DNA of 30,148 bases, from NCBI GenBank assembly GCA_026707335.1, contig JAPOXB010000107.1:9833-39980 (forward strand), in the 5' to 3' direction. Below, piece after piece: positions 23,732 to 30,148 of this stretch. Position 1 is the first letter of the stretch; each line of letters begins with the position of its first letter. The stretch comes from Chloroflexota bacterium. Lineage in GTDB: Bacteria > Chloroflexota > Dehalococcoidia > Bin125. Below the pieces are notes generated by a model. It searched no databases, was not told the DNA's origin, and saw only the letters and a list, made by a program, of their open reading frames with translations. The position numbers were made by a program, and so were the translations under genes.

Positions 23732-24732
23732 TCGTACTGCTCCCGGAAGCGCCCGCGCACGTAGGTCGCGATCAGGTTCATCGCCAGCGTCATCACGAAC
23801 AGCGTCATCGCCACCGCGAACAGCGTCCGCGCCTCGATGCTGCCGGCCGGCGTGTCGCCCAGGCTCACCTGCACGATGAACGCGGTCATGGTCTGGATCG
23901 CCTCCAGGGGGCTGGCCAGGAAGTTGGGGTTCTGCCCCGCCGCGACGGTCACGATCATCGTCTCGCCGATCGCGCGTGACGTCGCCAGGATGATCGACGC
24001 GATCACCCCCGACAGCGCCGCCGGCAGGATCACGCGCAGCGCCGTCTCCATGCGCGTCGCGCCCATCGCGTAGGCGCCTTCGCGCAGCGACTGCGGCACC
24101 GCCGAGAACGCGTCCTCGCTCAGCGACGAGATCATGGGGATGATCATCACCCCCATCACGATGCCGGCGCTGAGCGCGTTGAAGATCGTCGTCGCGGGCA
24201 GCAGATCCTGGACGATCGGCGTCACGAAGAGCAGCGCGAAGTAGCCGTAGACCACCGTCGGCACGCCGGCCAGCACCTCGAGCACCGGCTTGAGCACAGC
24301 GTGCAGCCGCGGCGGCGCGTACTCGCTCAGGAAGATCGCCGCCAGCAGCCCGACCGGCACCGCCACCACGACCGCGATCGCAGCCACCAGCACCGTGCCC
24401 CAGACCAGCGCCCAGATGCCGAAGCGCGACTCCAACTCGCCCGTGGTCTCGTTGAACACCGCGATCAGCGGCGACCAGACGGTGTCGCCGAAGAACGTCC
24501 CCAGCCCGATGACGCCGAAGAATTCGATCGTCTCGAAGATGAGCACGAAGACGATGCCCACGGTCACCAGGGCCGACAGCGCCGCCGACAGGAATAGCAG
24601 CAGGTGCACCGCGTGGCCCAGCGGCGTCTCCCGCCCCGTCCCTCCCCGGCTGGGGTTCAGGTGGTCGCGCCAGAGCGCTGCGCAGACCTCGCGAAGCGAG
24701 GCCGGTTGGGGCGTCGTCTGTCTGGCCGCCAT
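23728..24732 (-). CDS. pstC: Phosphate ABC transporter permease PstC
   Basis: A 334-residue permease: an N-terminal cytoplasmic tail, a first helix (AVHLLLFLSAALSALVTVGIV), a periplasmic segment (FFGDTVWSPL), then the conserved core with FLSEYAPPRLHAVLKPVLE, LAGVPTVVYGYFALLFVTP, coupling loop LREGAYAMGATRMETALRVILP and ATSRAIGETMIVTVAAG. It pairs with PstA. AAGGGAAGG precedes the ATG. It lies 28 bp after pstS. Confidence 0.95.
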   Translation of the reverse strand: MAARQTTPQPASLREVCAALWRDHLNPSRGGTGRETPLGHAVHLLLFLSAALSALVTVGIVFVLIFETIEFFGVIGLGTFFGDTVWSPLIAVFNETTGELESRFGIWALVWGTVLVAAIAVVVAVPVGLLAAIFLSEYAPPRLHAVLKPVLEVLAGVPTVVYGYFALLFVTPIVQDLLPATTIFNALSAGIVMGVMIIPMISSLSEDAFSAVPQSLREGAYAMGATRMETALRVILPAALSGVIASIILATSRAIGETMIVTVAAGQNPNFLASPLEAIQTMTAFIVQVSLGDTPAGSIEARTLFAVAMTLFVMTLAMNLIATYVRGRFREQYE

Positions 24733-24760
24733 GCCTTCCCTTCGAGGCCGCCGGGATGCG

Positions 24761-25849
24761 CTACTCGATGAAGATGTCCGTCAGGGTCGCGCCCTCCGGT
24801 GCGTGCGCCATCAGCGCGCCCGTCGGGGAGGCCTCCTCGACCCGCGCCAGGCTCGCCTCGTAGAGCGCGTCGGGCAGCTGCACGTAGCCGACCGACGGGT
24901 CGTCGACCAGTATGCGGCCGGTCGTGAGCGCCCACTCCAGGAACGCCCTCACCTCGGGCCGCGCCAGCGAGTCGACCTTGGCGTAGATGAACAGCGGCCG
25001 GGAGAGCGGCGCGTAGGTCCCGTTCTCGATCGTCTCGATGGTCGGGCTGACGGCGCCCGTGCCGGGGTCGATCGGGACGGCGCGGACGCGCTTCTGGTTG
25101 TTGATGAAGTAGGCGAAGCCGAAGTAGGCGACCGCGCCGAGCTCCCCGTTGATGCCCTGCACGAGCACGTTGTCGTCCTCGGAGAACTGGGTGTTGTCGG
25201 TGCGCTGGACGCCCTCCTCGCCGTTCACCACGTCGCTGAAGTAGTCGAAGGTGCCGGAGTCGGAGCCGGGCGAGAAGATGCCGATCCGGCTTTCCGGCCA
25301 GCTGGGGCGCACGTCGGCCCAGGTGACGGCGAAGCCGGCGGGGCCGAAGATCTTGGCCAACTCGTCCACGGTCAGGTAGTCGACCCAGTCGTTGTTGATG
25401 TTGACGACGACGGTCAGCCCGTCGAAGGCGACGGGGATCTCGATGAAGGTCACGCCGTTGGCGTCGCAGATCTCCTCCTCGGCGGCGTGCATGGAGCGCG
25501 AGGCGTTGGTGATGTCGGTCTCGCCGTTGCAGAACCGCTCGAAGCCGGCGCCGGAGCCGATCGAGGCGACGTTGACGTGCACGCCGTTGGTGGCGAGGCC
25601 GAACTCCTCGGCCCAGGCCTCGGCGATGGGGAAGACGGTGCTGGAGCCGGCGATCTCGATCGTGCCGCTCAGCCGCGGCGCCGCCTGCTCCGTCTGCCCG
25701 CCGCCGCCGCAGCCCGCGGCGATCAGCGCCGCGGCGGTGATGATGAGCCCGAGGGTCGGCCTACTGCGTCGGGCGAGCAGTTGGGGCAGCGGCAGTTGGG
25801 GTCGTGTTCGACCCGGACCGGGCTCCCCGGATGGTGCGTGTGGATTCAC
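24761..25849 (-). CDS. pstS: Phosphate-binding lipoprotein PstS
   Basis: A 362-residue phosphate receptor. The signal segment ends in LIAAGC, a lipobox. The phosphate-binding blocks are visible: GSSTVFPIAEAWAEEF, GSGAGFERFCNGETDITNASR, and SPGSDSGTFDYFSDVV, plus the C-terminal PLSRPLFIYAKVD. The GTG at 25849 has no Shine-Dalgarno sequence; TACGCT stands exactly six bases upstream, which suggests a leaderless mRNA, and a row of TTAA elements at 11-bp spacing lies further upstream as a likely PhoB site. The N-terminus before the hydrophobic segment is long (about 30 residues, Pro/Arg-rich), so a later start is possible. Confidence 0.95.
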   Translation of the reverse strand: MNPHAPSGEPGPGRTRPQLPLPQLLARRSRPTLGLIITAAALIAAGCGGGGQTEQAAPRLSGTIEIAGSSTVFPIAEAWAEEFGLATNGVHVNVASIGSGAGFERFCNGETDITNASRSMHAAEEEICDANGVTFIEIPVAFDGLTVVVNINNDWVDYLTVDELAKIFGPAGFAVTWADVRPSWPESRIGIFSPGSDSGTFDYFSDVVNGEEGVQRTDNTQFSEDDNVLVQGINGELGAVAYFGFAYFINNQKRVRAVPIDPGTGAVSPTIETIENGTYAPLSRPLFIYAKVDSLARPEVRAFLEWALTTGRILVDDPSVGYVQLPDALYEASLARVEEASPTGALMAHAPEGATLTDIFIE

Positions 25850-25855
25850 GCTCGG

Positions 25856-25861
25856 AGCGTA
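25856..25861 (-). promoter_or_regulatory. Leaderless -10 box of pstS
   Basis: TACGCT on the minus strand fits TANNNT and is six bases (CCGAGC) from the pstS GTG, with no ribosome-binding site between. It lies downstream of the PHO-box-like array, the position expected for a PhoB-activated promoter lacking a -35 element. Confidence 0.5.
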
Positions 25862-25883
25862 TGGACGGACTGCCGCAGGACGG

Positions 25884-25920
25884 TTAACAGGTGTTTAAGG
25901 GTCGCCGCGCGGGGCGTTAA
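25884..25920 (-). promoter_or_regulatory. PHO-box-like array of TTAA elements
   Basis: TTAA occurs at 25884, 25895 and 25917, that is at 0, 11 and 33 bases: three of four positions of an 11-bp register. The minus-strand reading gives TTAACG, TTAAAC and TTAACC. PhoB/PhoP-family sites are direct repeats with an 11-bp period (TTAACA-like in Bacillus). TTAA should be rare in DNA this rich in GC. The array is 35-71 bases upstream of the pstS start and the phoB-phoR genes are adjacent. Confidence 0.55.
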
Positions 25921-25971
25921 ATCATCCGCGGGCGTCGCACGGACTGTGCGGGTGGATTCATTCCAGGCCGA

Positions 25972-27321
25972 TCACGGAGTCTCGCGGGGGAGCGAGAAGC
26001 CGAACGTGGAGCCCTTGCCCGGTTCGCTGTCGACCCGCACCGTCCCGCCGTGGCTCTCCGCGATGTGGCGCACGAGGGCCAGCCCCAGCCCCGTCCCCTC
26101 GCCGCGGCGGCGGGCCCAGTCGGCCCGGTAGAAGCGCTGGAAAACGCGCTCGCGGTCGTCGGCGGAGATGCCGATGCCCGTGTCCCGCACCAGCAGCCAG
26201 ACCGCGCCGCCCTCCTCGCGTGCCTCCAGCGTGACGCTGCCCGGACCGGGCGTGAACTTGAGCGCGTTGTGCAGCAGATTTCCCAGGGCCCGCTGGACCA
26301 GGTCCGCGTCCGCCTCGACCGTGATCGACGGCGGCGTGCGCAGCGCCAGCGTCAGCCCCGCCCGGTCGGCCTGCGGCCGCACGCGGTCGAGCGCGCTCCG
26401 CGCGACCACGCACACATCCATCGGCAGGCGCTGCGGCTGCGCCAGCCCCGACTCCAGCCGCGCGAGGTCCAGCATCTCCTCGACGAGCTGCGCCATCTTG
26501 TCGGTCTCCTGGTGGATCATGCGATGGAACCGTCGGCTGTCGGTCGCGTCGACGCCGCGCTCCAGCGTCTCCGTCGCCGCCGAGATCGTCGCCAGGGGCG
26601 TGCGCAGCTCGTGCGAGACGTTGGCGACGAACTCGCGCCGCGTCTGCTCGGCCTGCTGGGCGGCGCTCACGTCGTGCATGATCAGCACCGCCTCCCACTG
26701 GCCGTCGCCGCGCAGCGGACGCGCCACCGCCTGGTAGTGCCGATCGTCGCGGCGGACCAACGCCGCCGCCGTGCTGGCGTCGGGTCCGAGCGCCTGCTCG
26801 ATCAGCGCGTGGACCTCGTGGTCGCGCAGGGCGCGCAGCAGCGGCCGGCCCAGCGCCGCCCGCGCCTCGCCCGCCAGCACCGTGCCGGCGGCCTCGTTCG
26901 CGTAGACCACGTTCGCCGCCCCGTCCACCGCGATGACGACGTCGGCCGCCGCGGCCAGCGCCTGGTCGAGCCGCTCGCGCTCGCCCCGCGCGACGGCGAT
27001 CTGGCCCCGCAGCGTCGTCGCGAGGTCGTTCACGGCGCCGGCGAGGGCGGCCAAGTCCTGGTCGGCGCCGGCGCGCGCCGGGCCGGGCTGTTCGCCGTCG
27101 CCGAGGCGGCGGATGTCTCCGCTCAGCCGTCGCAGCGGGCGGCGGGTCCACCCCTGGACGATCAGCCCGCCCGCCAGCGACAGCAGGACCGCGGCCACCA
27201 GCGCCGCGACGACCGCCGTCGCACCCGCCACCGCCAGCGCGACGATCCCGACCAGCAGCGCGGCCGCCAGGGCGACGCCCGCCACCGCGAACGCCAGGGG
27301 ACCGGGCGGCGCCACCCGCAT
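25972..27321 (-). CDS. phoR: Phosphate-sensing histidine kinase PhoR
   Basis: A 449-residue membrane kinase. Two close transmembrane helices (about residues 8-57) leave almost no external loop, as in PhoR proteins that sense through PstSCAB-PhoU. A HAMP-like segment (RRPLRRLSGDIRRLGDGE), a PAS domain (about 115-215) and HisKA with phospho-acceptor His237 (FVANVSHELRTPLATI) follow. ATP-binding boxes: N (NLLHNALKFTP), G1 (DTGIGIS), F (FQRFYRAD), G2 (GTGLGLALVRHIAESHGG). The ATG is two bases after the phoB stop, so translation is coupled. Confidence 0.94.
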   Translation of the reverse strand: MRVAPPGPLAFAVAGVALAAALLVGIVALAVAGATAVVAALVAAVLLSLAGGLIVQGWTRRPLRRLSGDIRRLGDGEQPGPARAGADQDLAALAGAVNDLATTLRGQIAVARGERERLDQALAAAADVVIAVDGAANVVYANEAAGTVLAGEARAALGRPLLRALRDHEVHALIEQALGPDASTAAALVRRDDRHYQAVARPLRGDGQWEAVLIMHDVSAAQQAEQTRREFVANVSHELRTPLATISAATETLERGVDATDSRRFHRMIHQETDKMAQLVEEMLDLARLESGLAQPQRLPMDVCVVARSALDRVRPQADRAGLTLALRTPPSITVEADADLVQRALGNLLHNALKFTPGPGSVTLEAREEGGAVWLLVRDTGIGISADDRERVFQRFYRADWARRRGEGTGLGLALVRHIAESHGGTVRVDSEPGKGSTFGFSLPRETP

Positions 27322-27323
27322 CG

Positions 27324-28013
27324 CTACAACTCGAATCGGTAGCCGGCGCCGCGCACCGTGATGAGGTGGACTGGCTGGGCCGGGTCGGGCTCGATCTTCT
27401 TGCGCAGCCAGCGGATGTGCACATCGACCGTGCGCGTGCCGCCCGCGAAGTCGATGTCCCAGACGTCGTTGAGCAACTCGTCGCGGGTGAAGGTGCGGCC
27501 GGGGCGCTGCGCGAGGTAGGCGAGCAGTTCGTACTCCTTCGGCCGCAGCGGCCTGGGGCCGTCACCGCCGCGCAGTTCCCGGCGGGCGAGGTCGAGCGTG
27601 AGGCCGTCGAACTCGATGACCGAGACCGGCGGGGCCCCGTTCGTGGCGCTGCGGCGCAGGTGCGCCCGCACGCGCGCCAGCAGTTCCGCCAGCCCGAACG
27701 GCTTCGTGATGTAGTCGTCGGCGCCCAGGTCGAGGCCCTGCACGCGGTCGATCTCGGCCGTGCGAGCGGTCAGCAGCAGCACCGGCACGTCCGAGCCGTC
27801 GCCGCGCAGCCGCCGCAGCACCTCGGTCCCGCTCAGCGCCGGCAGCATCACGTCCAGGATGACCAGGTCCGGGTCGCGCGTGCGGGCTAGGCTGAGGCCG
27901 GTGTCCCCGTCGAGGGCGGTGTGGACCTCGTAGCCCTCGCGCTCCAGGTTGTAGCGCAGCGTCTCGTTGAGGCTGACCTCGTCCTCGACCACCAGCACGC
28001 TCGCCACGGTCAC
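27324..28013 (-). CDS. phoB: Phosphate regulon response regulator PhoB/PhoP (OmpR family)
   Basis: A 229-residue regulator with a receiver domain (VLVVEDE, phospho-acceptor Asp54 in LVILDVMLP, LLLTA switch Thr, Lys in YITKPF) and a C-terminal winged helix (LRPKEYELLAYLAQRPGRTFTR, RTVDVHIRWLRKKIEPDP). It should bind the direct repeats before pstS. The GTG start at 28013 overlaps the stop of the upstream thioredoxin/NHL gene (GTGA), so the regulator is coupled to a redox protein gene, which is unusual. Confidence 0.95.
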   Translation of the reverse strand: MTVASVLVVEDEVSLNETLRYNLEREGYEVHTALDGDTGLSLARTRDPDLVILDVMLPALSGTEVLRRLRGDGSDVPVLLLTARTAEIDRVQGLDLGADDYITKPFGLAELLARVRAHLRRSATNGAPPVSVIEFDGLTLDLARRELRGGDGPRPLRPKEYELLAYLAQRPGRTFTRDELLNDVWDIDFAGGTRTVDVHIRWLRKKIEPDPAQPVHLITVRGAGYRFEL

Positions 28014-29536
28014 CCCTCTCCGAGCCGCAGTTCGACGCTGCGCACGAGTCCCGCCGCCAGGTCCACGACGCGCACGCGGTGGTTGTTCGTGTCGGCCACG
28101 ATCAGCGTGCGGCCGGGCCCCGCGCAGAGCCCGCCGGGCTCGTTGAAGCGGGAGGCGGCCAAGCCCCCGCCGGCGTCTCCCAGGCCGCCGCAGACCGTGC
28201 GCACCTGCTGCGTGCGCGGGTAGACCTGCTTGATCTTGTGGTTGAACGTGTCGGCGACGTACAACTCCGGCTCTCCTTCGCCGGTTGGCAGCCAGGCGAC
28301 GTCGAGCGGGTGCTGCAACCGCGCCACCCCCTGCGCGCCGTCGGCGTCACCGAAGTCGAACAGGCCGCTGCCGATCAGCGTCTCCACGCGCCCGCCCTCG
28401 CCCGGGTGCGCCAGCCGCACCGCGTTCGATTCGCTGTCGGCGAAGGCGACGCCCCCGGGGCCGACCGACAGGCCGCTGGGCTGCGCCAACTCCGCCGAGG
28501 CCCGCGGTCCATCCTCGATCCCCTCGCGCATCGACCCGGCCCAAGGCCCAATCGTCCCCGCCCGTAAGTCCAGCGTCCAGAGTTGGTGGAAGCCCGCCAT
28601 CGCGATGTACAGGACGCCGCCGTCGCCCGCGGCCAGATCCCAGGGCGAATTGAGCGGCGCGCCCGCCGCGGCGCGCGGCTGCGGGTAGGTCCGCGCCTGC
28701 TCCCCCGTCCCTGCGACCGTCGTCGTCTCCCATGTTTCGAGATCGATGCGGCGGATGGCGTGGTTCTCCAGGTCGGCGACGAACAGGGCGCGGCCGTCCG
28801 CGTCCTCGGCCACCGCCATGCCCTGCGGCTGGTCGAAACGCGCCGTCTCGGGCGCGCCGTCGGCGAAGCCGGCCGCGGACCCGCCGACGACCTGCTCGAC
28901 CGTCCCATCGAGGCGGGCGGCGATGATGCGGTCGTGGTTGCTGTCGGCGATGAAGAGCAGGTCGCCGGCCGCGTCGTAGTGCACCTTGCCGGGGAACGAG
29001 AGGGCCGTCGGCGGCGCGCCCTCGACGGCCGGCGCCCGCTCCAGCGGCAGCGCGCCGCCGTCGAGCGCCCCCTCGCGGCGGTACTGCGCGATCCAATCGT
29101 CCAGCAGCGGCTCGACCGCCTCGGCCGTGAGCTCCCCCTCGTGCCGGCCGATCACGTTGCCGCGCGGGTCGACGAAGTACAGCGTCGGCCAGGCGCGCGC
29201 GCCGAAGCGGCGCCAGTACGCGAACTCGCGGTCGTTCAGCACCGGGTGCTCGATGCGCAGCCGCAGGACGGCCTGCCGCAGCGCCGGCGTCTCGCGCTCC
29301 GTGGGGAACTTGGGCGAGTGCACGGAGACCACCGCCAACTCCTCCGCGTAGCGCCGTTCGAGCTTCCGCAACTGCGGAAGCACATGCAGGCAGTTGATTC
29401 AGGCGTAGGTCCAGAAGTGCAGGATCAGCAGCCGCCCCCGCACGTCGTCCGAGCTGAGCGGGCGGGTGGTGTTGATCCAGTCCTGGTCGCTGGGCAGCGG
29501 CGGCGCGGGGGCCTCGCCGTAGGCAGGTGTGGTCAC
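28010..29536 (-). CDS. Thioredoxin-like/NHL-repeat protein (NHLRC2-like), probable selenoprotein with Sec46
   Basis: A 508-residue protein when the in-frame TGA at 29399-29401 is read as selenocysteine. The start is GTG at 29536 with GGAG upstream. Residues 1-35 lead into a thioredoxin fold: LLILHFWTYA, then the TGA, then INCLHVLPQLRKLE. Relatives have CINC here (CCINC in animal NHLRC2), so the TGA replaces the attacking Cys (position 46) and keeps the resolving Cys49. Further marks are VHSPKFPTERE and the cis-Pro segment ARAWPTLYFVDPRGNVIG. From about residue 165 six NHL repeats form a beta propeller (FIADSNHDRI, FVADLENHAIRRID, YVADTFNHKIKQV, IVADTNNHRVRVVD). A hairpin fitting a bacterial SECIS follows the TGA. 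No signal peptide is visible. Its end overlaps phoB. A gene caller would start it at GTG 29383 and lose the active site. A nonsense mutation or sequence error is the alternative. Confidence 0.88.
29362..29401 (-). promoter_or_regulatory. Candidate bacterial SECIS element with its UGA
   Basis: On the mRNA (minus strand), UGA at 29401-29399 is followed by 17 bases and then a perfect 8-bp stem, GCUUCCGC / GCGGAAGC (29381-29374 and 29369-29362), closed by loop AGUU. The loop starts 25 bases after the UGA and has G among its first two bases. Both fit the published bacterial SECIS rules (loop 16-37 nt after UGA, G early in the loop). It lies inside the coding region, as bacterial elements do. Confidence 0.75.
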
Positions 29537-29552
29537 GGTCGCTCCGATCGTT

Positions 29553-29574
29553 CCCCGGCAGCGTAGCGCCGGGG
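29553..29574 (-). terminator. Hairpin between the amidohydrolase and selenoprotein genes
   Basis: CCCCGGC and GCCGGGG form a 7-bp perfect stem around an 8-base loop in the 63-bp gap after the amidohydrolase stop. No T-tract follows on the minus strand, so it may be a weak terminator only. Confidence 0.35.
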
Positions 29575-29599
29575 CCCCTCGGGCGGTTCCGATCCGGGC

Positions 29600-30148
29600 T
29601 CACGCGTCGAGAGACGCCCGCAGCCGCCCGGCGTCGATGTCGTACAACTCGATGACGTTGTCCCAGGTCATGCGCTGCTCCTCGTCGTCGGGAACGCCGG
29701 CCATGATGCGGTCGAGGATCGGCATGCTGTTCGGCCAGATCGAGTCGTGGTGGGGGTAGTCGTTGCCCCACAGCATCCGATCGACGCCGATCAGGTCGCG
29801 CGTGCGCACGCCGATCTCGTCATCCTCGAACGTGACGTAACAGTTGCGGCGGAAGTAGAACGACGGCTCCTCCGTCATGTCCGGCGAGCATTCCTTGGGC
29901 ACCCGGTAGGCCGCGTGGTCGAGCCGCTGCAGCCAGTGCGCGACCCAGCCCGTCTCCCACTCCGCGAACACCACCTTCAGGTTGGGGTGCCGCGCGAAGA
30001 CCCCGCCCGTGATCAGCGTCTCCGCCGACCAGGCCACGCCCGCCAGCGCCAGCGCGTAGGCCGACACCTGGTTCCAGTAGGACGGCAGGCTCATGCCCCA
30101 CTCCGCGCCGCAGAAGATGTGCAGCGTCAGCGGGACGCCCGCCTCCTC
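29600..30148 (-). CDS. Amidohydrolase-2 family metal-dependent hydrolase, C-terminal part (5' truncated by window)
   Basis: The frame is open to the window edge, so the start lies beyond 30148; at least 182 residues are visible. The segment LTLHIFCG, HPNLKVVFAEWETGWVAHWLQRLDH and DRMLWGNDYPHHDSIWPNS are typical of the PF04909 amidohydrolase family (decarboxylases such as ACMSD and related hydrolases); the Asp of GNDYPH is the usual C-terminal metal ligand or catalytic residue. Substrate unknown. A Met at 30094 is internal and not the start. Confidence 0.88.
   Translation of the reverse strand, partial: EEAGVPLTLHIFCGAEWGMSLPSYWNQVSAYALALAGVAWSAETLITGGVFARHPNLKVVFAEWETGWVAHWLQRLDHAAYRVPKECSPDMTEEPSFYFRRNCYVTFEDDEIGVRTRDLIGVDRMLWGNDYPHHDSIWPNSMPILDRIMAGVPDDEEQRMTWDNVIELYDIDAGRLRASLDA

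Noticed and set aside
28010..29383. Taking GTG 29383 as the true start of the thioredoxin/NHL gene
   Set aside because: It begins in the middle of a thioredoxin fold, just after the conserved INCLH, and has no ribosome-binding site; the upstream frame carries the missing conserved residues up to the TGA.
29399..29401. Pseudogene reading of the TGA
   Set aside because: The remaining 508 codons are intact, the TGA is at the catalytic Cys, and a SECIS-like hairpin follows; kept only as the alternative to be tested.

Overview
The window is a gene-dense, GC-rich piece of a bacterial chromosome. There are no rRNA or tRNA genes, mobile elements or CRISPR arrays that I can see, and no gene-free stretch longer than about 165 bases. 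The lineage is uncertain. High GC, an F420-type luciferase-like oxidoreductase, lipoproteins with acidic Ala/Pro/Glu linkers after the lipobox, and start codons preceded directly by a -10 box (leaderless mRNAs) fit Chloroflexota (Dehalococcoidia-like) best. A deep actinobacterial lineage is the main alternative.

Region 1 (1-6271) concerns molybdenum enzymes: the end of a NuoF-like diaphorase subunit and a complete formate dehydrogenase catalytic subunit (Cys at the active site), then a polytopic membrane protein, and a divergent pair yqeC / mobA for cofactor work. Region 2 (5960-11659) is a mix of housekeeping and unknown genes: small unknown proteins, a putative HExxH lipoprotein, threonine aldolase, a small lipoprotein, a membrane-anchored thermonuclease and a membrane protein.

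Region 3 (11716-20877) is one long plus-strand cluster. It encodes an NMT1/THI5-type substrate-binding lipoprotein, a beta-ureidopropionase-like amidohydrolase, a dihydropyrimidinase/hydantoinase, a class III omega-aminotransferase, a carboxymuconolactone-decarboxylase-like protein, an LLM flavin/F420 oxidoreductase, and an ABC importer with two permeases and one ATPase. Together they look like uptake and reductive-type breakdown of a pyrimidine or hydantoin-like compound. The usual first enzyme (PydA/PydB dihydropyrimidine dehydrogenase) is not in the window, and an LLM oxidoreductase sits in the cluster.

Region 4 (20874-29536, minus strand) is a phosphate regulon in the order phoB-phoR-pstS-pstC-pstA-pstB-phoU. 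A PHO-box-like array of TTAA elements in 11-bp register lies before pstS. The gene directly upstream, overlapping phoB by 4 bases, is the most interesting thing here. It is an NHLRC2-like thioredoxin/NHL-repeat protein whose reading frame carries an in-frame TGA exactly at the first Cys of the catalytic CxxC (U-I-N-C). A perfect 8-bp hairpin with a G in its loop follows 17 nt after the TGA, which matches a bacterial SECIS element. I read it as a selenoprotein; an ordinary ORF caller truncates it. The window closes with the C-terminal part of an amidohydrolase-2 family protein (29600-30148, minus).
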